NCBI GenBank assembly: GCA_020349885.1
Contig: CP070701.1
Coordinates: forward strand, 2,117,077 to 2,181,076
From: Acidobacteriota bacterium
GTDB lineage: Bacteria; Acidobacteriota; G020349885
Reading direction: 5' to 3'
DNA: 64,000 nt
Shown: positions 60,472 to 64,000 of the stretch, piece by piece
Numbering within the stretch: position 1 is the first letter of the stretch
How the letters are laid out: each line of letters starts with the position of its first letter
Notes under the pieces: model-generated
What the model was told of the DNA's origin: nothing
The model's input: only the letters and a program-made list of their open reading frames with translations
Databases searched by the model: none
Made by a program: the position numbers and the translations under genes

Positions 60472-60473
60472 CA

Positions 60474-61433
<960 letters not shown>

Positions 61434-61468
61434 TAGATAAATTGTATTAAAAGGCAACCGAATCCCTT

Positions 61469-62644
61469 ATGAAAATTGAAACCATCACCGTCCACGGGGG
61501 GCAGCGGCCGGATCCCGTAAGCGGGGCCATCGCGACTCCCATCACGACCGCCAAGAACGGGGCGTTCCGGGCGCTCGGCGAGCCCATCAAGATCAAGTAC
61601 GGGCGCACGCAAAACCCGGTGCGGGAGGTTCTCGAAAAACTCTTCGCGGAGCTCGAGGGAGGCGAGGAGGCCGTCGTCTTCTCGTCGGGCGTCGCGGCCA
61701 TCAACTGCCTGTTCCACACGCTCGAAGCCGGCGACCACATCGTCATGGGCAACAAGCTCTACGGCGGCACCGTCCGGCTGGCCGACATGGTTCTGGCAAA
61801 ATTTCTCCAGATTGATTTCGCGGACCCGAACGACACGGAGAAGCTCAAGGGCCTAATAAAAGGGAACACGAAATACATTTTCGTGGAAACGCCCACGAAC
61901 CCCCTGCTCGACATCGTGAACCTGGAGGCCGTCCGGGACGCGGCCCAGGAGGTGGGCGTTCCCCTCATCGTGGACAACACGTTTGCGACGCCGTGCCTGC
62001 TGCGCCCCTTCGACTACGGCGCGGAGACCATCATCCATTCGACCAGCAAGTACCTCGGGGGCCACAACGACCTCGTCGGGGGCGCCATCGTCACAAAGAA
62101 CAAGGAACTGGCGGAGCGACTGAGACTCTACGCGAGGACCCTGGGCTCCGTCCCCGGCCCCCACGACGCCTACAACACCATACGGGGCGTCAAGACGCTG
62201 GCGCTGCGCATGGAGCGGCACTGCGAGAACGCGCAGCGCGTCGCCGCCTTCCTGGAGGAGCACAAGGGCGTGGGGCGCGTGTACTATCCGGGCCTGCCCG
62301 ACCACCCGGGGCACAAGGTCGCCAAGAAGCAGATGAAGGGCTTCGGGGGCGTCGTCTCGTTCGAGGTGGAGGGCGATTACAAGAAATTCGCCAATACCAT
62401 CGCCTCCCAGGCGCCGCCGGTCTACCTGGCCGAGTCCCTCGGCGGCACGGAGACCCTGCTGACGCACCCGCCCACCATGTGCCACTCGTACCTGACGCCG
62501 GAGCAGAGGCTCGAGGTGGGCATCCACGAGAACCTCTTCCGTCTGTCGGTCGGCGTAGAGCACGCGGACGACATCATCGAGCAGCTGAAAGCCGCGCTCG
62601 ACGCCGCCTCTTCCTGGAACTCCGTTTCCGAGTTAGTCGGTTAG
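61469..62644 (+). CDS. metB: Cystathionine gamma-synthase/lyase family enzyme
   Basis: The 391-residue PLP enzyme of the Cys/Met metabolism family has YGRTQNPVREVLEKLFAELEGGEEAVVFSSG, FVETPTNPLLDIVNL, VDNTFATPCLLRPFDYGAE and the PLP lysine in IIHSTSKYLGGHNDLVGG (~residue 195). C-terminal GGTETLLTHPPTMCH and RLSVGVEHADDIIEQL are typical. The operon with hom suggests cystathionine gamma-synthase or O-acyl-homoserine sulfhydrylase, feeding methionine; gamma-lyase is the alternative. It closes the operon. Confidence 0.88.
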   Translation: MKIETITVHGGQRPDPVSGAIATPITTAKNGAFRALGEPIKIKYGRTQNPVREVLEKLFAELEGGEEAVVFSSGVAAINCLFHTLEAGDHIVMGNKLYGGTVRLADMVLAKFLQIDFADPNDTEKLKGLIKGNTKYIFVETPTNPLLDIVNLEAVRDAAQEVGVPLIVDNTFATPCLLRPFDYGAETIIHSTSKYLGGHNDLVGGAIVTKNKELAERLRLYARTLGSVPGPHDAYNTIRGVKTLALRMERHCENAQRVAAFLEEHKGVGRVYYPGLPDHPGHKVAKKQMKGFGGVVSFEVEGDYKKFANTIASQAPPVYLAESLGGTETLLTHPPTMCHSYLTPEQRLEVGIHENLFRLSVGVEHADDIIEQLKAALDAASSWNSVSELVG

Positions 62645-62660
62645 AGCCGGGGAACTCCGG

Positions 62661-62702
62661 CAGCCGGGGATTAGCCGCCAGCCGTTGGCAGTTAGCAGTT
62701 AG
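62661..62702. repeat. Heptamer array 5 (six 7-base units)
   Basis: Units CAGCCGG, GGATTAG, CCGCCAG, CCGTTGG, CAGTTAG and CAGTTAG lie between the convergent metB and Ig-like genes. Confidence 0.55.
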
Positions 62703-62714
62703 CGAAACGGCTTC

Positions 62715-64000
62715 TTACGGGCACACTACGGGAGCCGGCCAGCCGGGTGCCGTGTCCCGCTCCATGTAGCTTGCGGCTAAATCCCACGAACGTCCGGCGC
62801 TCGACTCCCCCGCCGCGTTCGCCGCCGTCACCACGATCCACACGTCCGGCGCTCCCATCACGTAATCCAGCCGCGCCGTCCCCGGCTCTCCTCCAGGCCC
62901 GAGCGGCGCCAAGCACCCGCTCTGACCCGCCGGAAACCCGTACCACGTCCCTATCGCTTCCTCATATACCACGTAGGCGGTTGCTCCACACCCGGACTCA
63001 TCCTCAACGTCCACCAGCGTCCCCGCTGTATTCACTACCCTCAGCGGCGGCACACCAAAAGGAAAACTGTCCGTGTCCGACGGCTCACACGGTTCCCCGC
63101 CATTGCAAATACAGTTCGTGACATCCTCTGGAGGCGACGTCCCAAAGCACGTGCCGTCAAACACCGTCACGGTGTAGATGCCCGTCGAATCGCACGGCAC
63201 CTGGATAGTCTGCGTCGTCGCCCCGTCGCCGGGCTCGCCCGGAGGCACCGTGCTCCACGAGTAGCTCAAGTAGCCCGCGCCGGCATCCAGCGTCGAGAAC
63301 GGAACACCGCAGGTCTCAATGATCACGGGCGTCGGCAGCGGGTTCACCGTCACCACGATGGAATTCGTAGTGACCGTGTTGCCGCAGATCAGATCGTTGT
63401 CCGTCACGTCGCAGAAGTAGGTATCGGCCACACCCACCGTGATCGTCTGCGTCGTCTCGCCGCCCGGACTCCACAGGTACGTGAAAGGTCCGACGCCGTC
63501 GTCCGGCGTGGCCTCCAGGTCAACCGAGCCGCCTTCGCAGAACGTCGTCGGCCCGAGCGCCGTCGCCGTCGCGCTCGTGATGCAACACGAACCCATGCAG
63601 TTCGAGACATCCTCTGCGGGCGACGTCCCGAAGCACGTGCCGTCAAACACCGTCACGGTGTAGGAGCCCGTCGAATCGCACGACGGAACCTGGATCGTCT
63701 GCGTCGTCGCCCCGTCGCCGGGCTCGCCCGGAGGCACCGAGGTCCACGAGTAGCTCACGTAGCCCGCGCCGGCATCCAGCGTCGTGTTCGGAGCACCGCA
63801 GGTCTCCAAGATCACGGGCGTCGGCAGCGGATTCACCGTCACCGTCGTGCCCGGAACGGTCGTGTCTGAGCACGCCGGCACCGCGCTGTCCGTAATCGTT
63901 ACGCTGTACACGCCGGCCGTCGTCACCGTGATCGCCGTCGTCGTCTCGCCGCCCGGCGCCCACAGGTACGCGAACGGAGGCGTACCGGTCGCGGAGCTCG
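62715..64000 (-). CDS. Repetitive Ig-like surface protein (partial, 5' end beyond the window)
   Basis: The reading frame is open to the right edge, so only the C-terminal ~428 residues are seen; codons upstream of the GTG at 63926 (FAYLWAPGGETTAITV) continue the same module. The protein consists of tandem beta modules (FTYLWSPGGETTQTITV ... VNPLPTPVI ... DAGAGYLSYSW ... TVTVFDGTCFGTSP), a pattern of SprB/PKD-like Ig repeats in gliding and surface proteins. The C-terminal ~130 residues are a separate domain (LRVVNTAGTLVDVEDESG to the end) resembling an FN3-like fold. It is probably secreted; no sorting signal is recognised. Confidence 0.72.
   Translation of the reverse strand, partial: SSATGTPPFAYLWAPGGETTTAITVTTAGVYSVTITDSAVPACSDTTVPGTTVTVNPLPTPVILETCGAPNTTLDAGAGYVSYSWTSVPPGEPGDGATTQTIQVPSCDSTGSYTVTVFDGTCFGTSPAEDVSNCMGSCCITSATATALGPTTFCEGGSVDLEATPDDGVGPFTYLWSPGGETTQTITVGVADTYFCDVTDNDLICGNTVTTNSIVVTVNPLPTPVIIETCGVPFSTLDAGAGYLSYSWSTVPPGEPGDGATTQTIQVPCDSTGIYTVTVFDGTCFGTSPPEDVTNCICNGGEPCEPSDTDSFPFGVPPLRVVNTAGTLVDVEDESGCGATAYVVYEEAIGTWYGFPAGQSGCLAPLGPGGEPGTARLDYVMGAPDVWIVVTAANAAGESSAGRSWDLAASYMERDTAPGWPAPVVCP
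63139..63357 (-). repeat. Ig-like module, copy 1
   Basis: Nearly identical over about 220 bases to copy 2 at 63617-63844; small differences include ATGCCC/GAGCCC and one added codon. A recent internal duplication in the gene is likely. Confidence 0.7.
63617..63844 (-). repeat. Ig-like module, copy 2
   Basis: Partner of the module at 63139-63357. The spacing between copies is about 482 bases, one full repeat pair of two Ig-like domains. Confidence 0.7.

Overview
The window is about 64 kb of GC-rich bacterial chromosome. Skp and LpxD point to a Gram-negative cell with an outer membrane. Lipoprotein 'sulfatases' with TPR tails, FecR/DUF6600, thrombospondin type 3 and FN3 surface proteins, and a PqqD/radical-SAM pair suggest an environmental lineage of the Acidobacteriota type or a related candidate phylum. 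That placement is inference from gene content; there is no rRNA or tRNA here to settle it. Promoters look like ordinary sigma-70 boxes, often with a 17-base spacer or an extended -10.

Layout. 0-4 kb (+): cytidylate kinase, ankyrin protein and three small membrane proteins. 4.1-9.7 kb (-): a GlcD-type flavoprotein, then a tightly overlapping set of a protease-dead S41 homologue, a divergent polysaccharide deacetylase and a membrane Ser/Thr kinase. 9.9-16.1 kb (+): UbiE/MenG and UbiX homologues, a TPR lipo/periplasmic protein, thiS-thiG, and a lone sulfatase-fold gene apparently inserted at the 3' end of thiG. 16.3-19.5 kb (+): an orphan ABC ATPase and argG-argH. 19.6-21.6 kb (-): FecR/DUF6600 protein. 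22.0-27.7 kb (-): the sulfate assimilation operon cysH-sat-cysK-sir, preceded by a leader of about 260 bases that encodes a 37-residue cysteine-rich peptide and ends in an intrinsic terminator. 27.9-30.5 kb (+): glycosyltransferase, methyltransferase and an AT-richer lipoprotein. 30.6-32.3 kb (-): mnmA and an FHA protein. 32.5-40.7 kb (+): PqqD-like protein and radical SAM/SPASM enzyme, skp-lpxD, then a 40-residue candidate precursor peptide behind a strong promoter and a giant gingipain-like C25 peptidase. 40.7-48.1 kb (+): an ECF sigma factor translationally linked to three tandem sulfatase/TPR lipoproteins. 48.2-55.6 kb: folC, an AmrS-type radical SAM enzyme, a beta-propeller/TSP3 protein and a DUF4139 protein. 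55.8-62.6 kb (+): asd-lysC-thrC-thrB-hom-metB, taking aspartyl phosphate to threonine and cystathionine. The right edge cuts a repetitive Ig-like surface protein (-).

How genes work together. The cys operon supplies sulfide and cysteine, and the metB-like enzyme can feed sulfur into homocysteine or methionine from homoserine made by the thr cluster. The cysteine-rich leader peptide plus terminator looks like a ribosome-mediated cysteine attenuator, which is the most specific regulatory idea in the window. The PqqD/radical SAM pair together with the small YEKP-type peptide looks like an uncharacterised RiPP pathway, and the adjacent secreted C25 peptidase is a possible maturation or export partner.

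Repeats. At least five intergenic spots carry degenerate tandem arrays of 7-base units. Two palindromic elements lie inside or at the start of coding sequences (argH, folC). The sulfatase/TPR genes share a nearly identical internal block that suggests gene conversion. I found no tRNA, rRNA, CRISPR array, transposase or phage gene.
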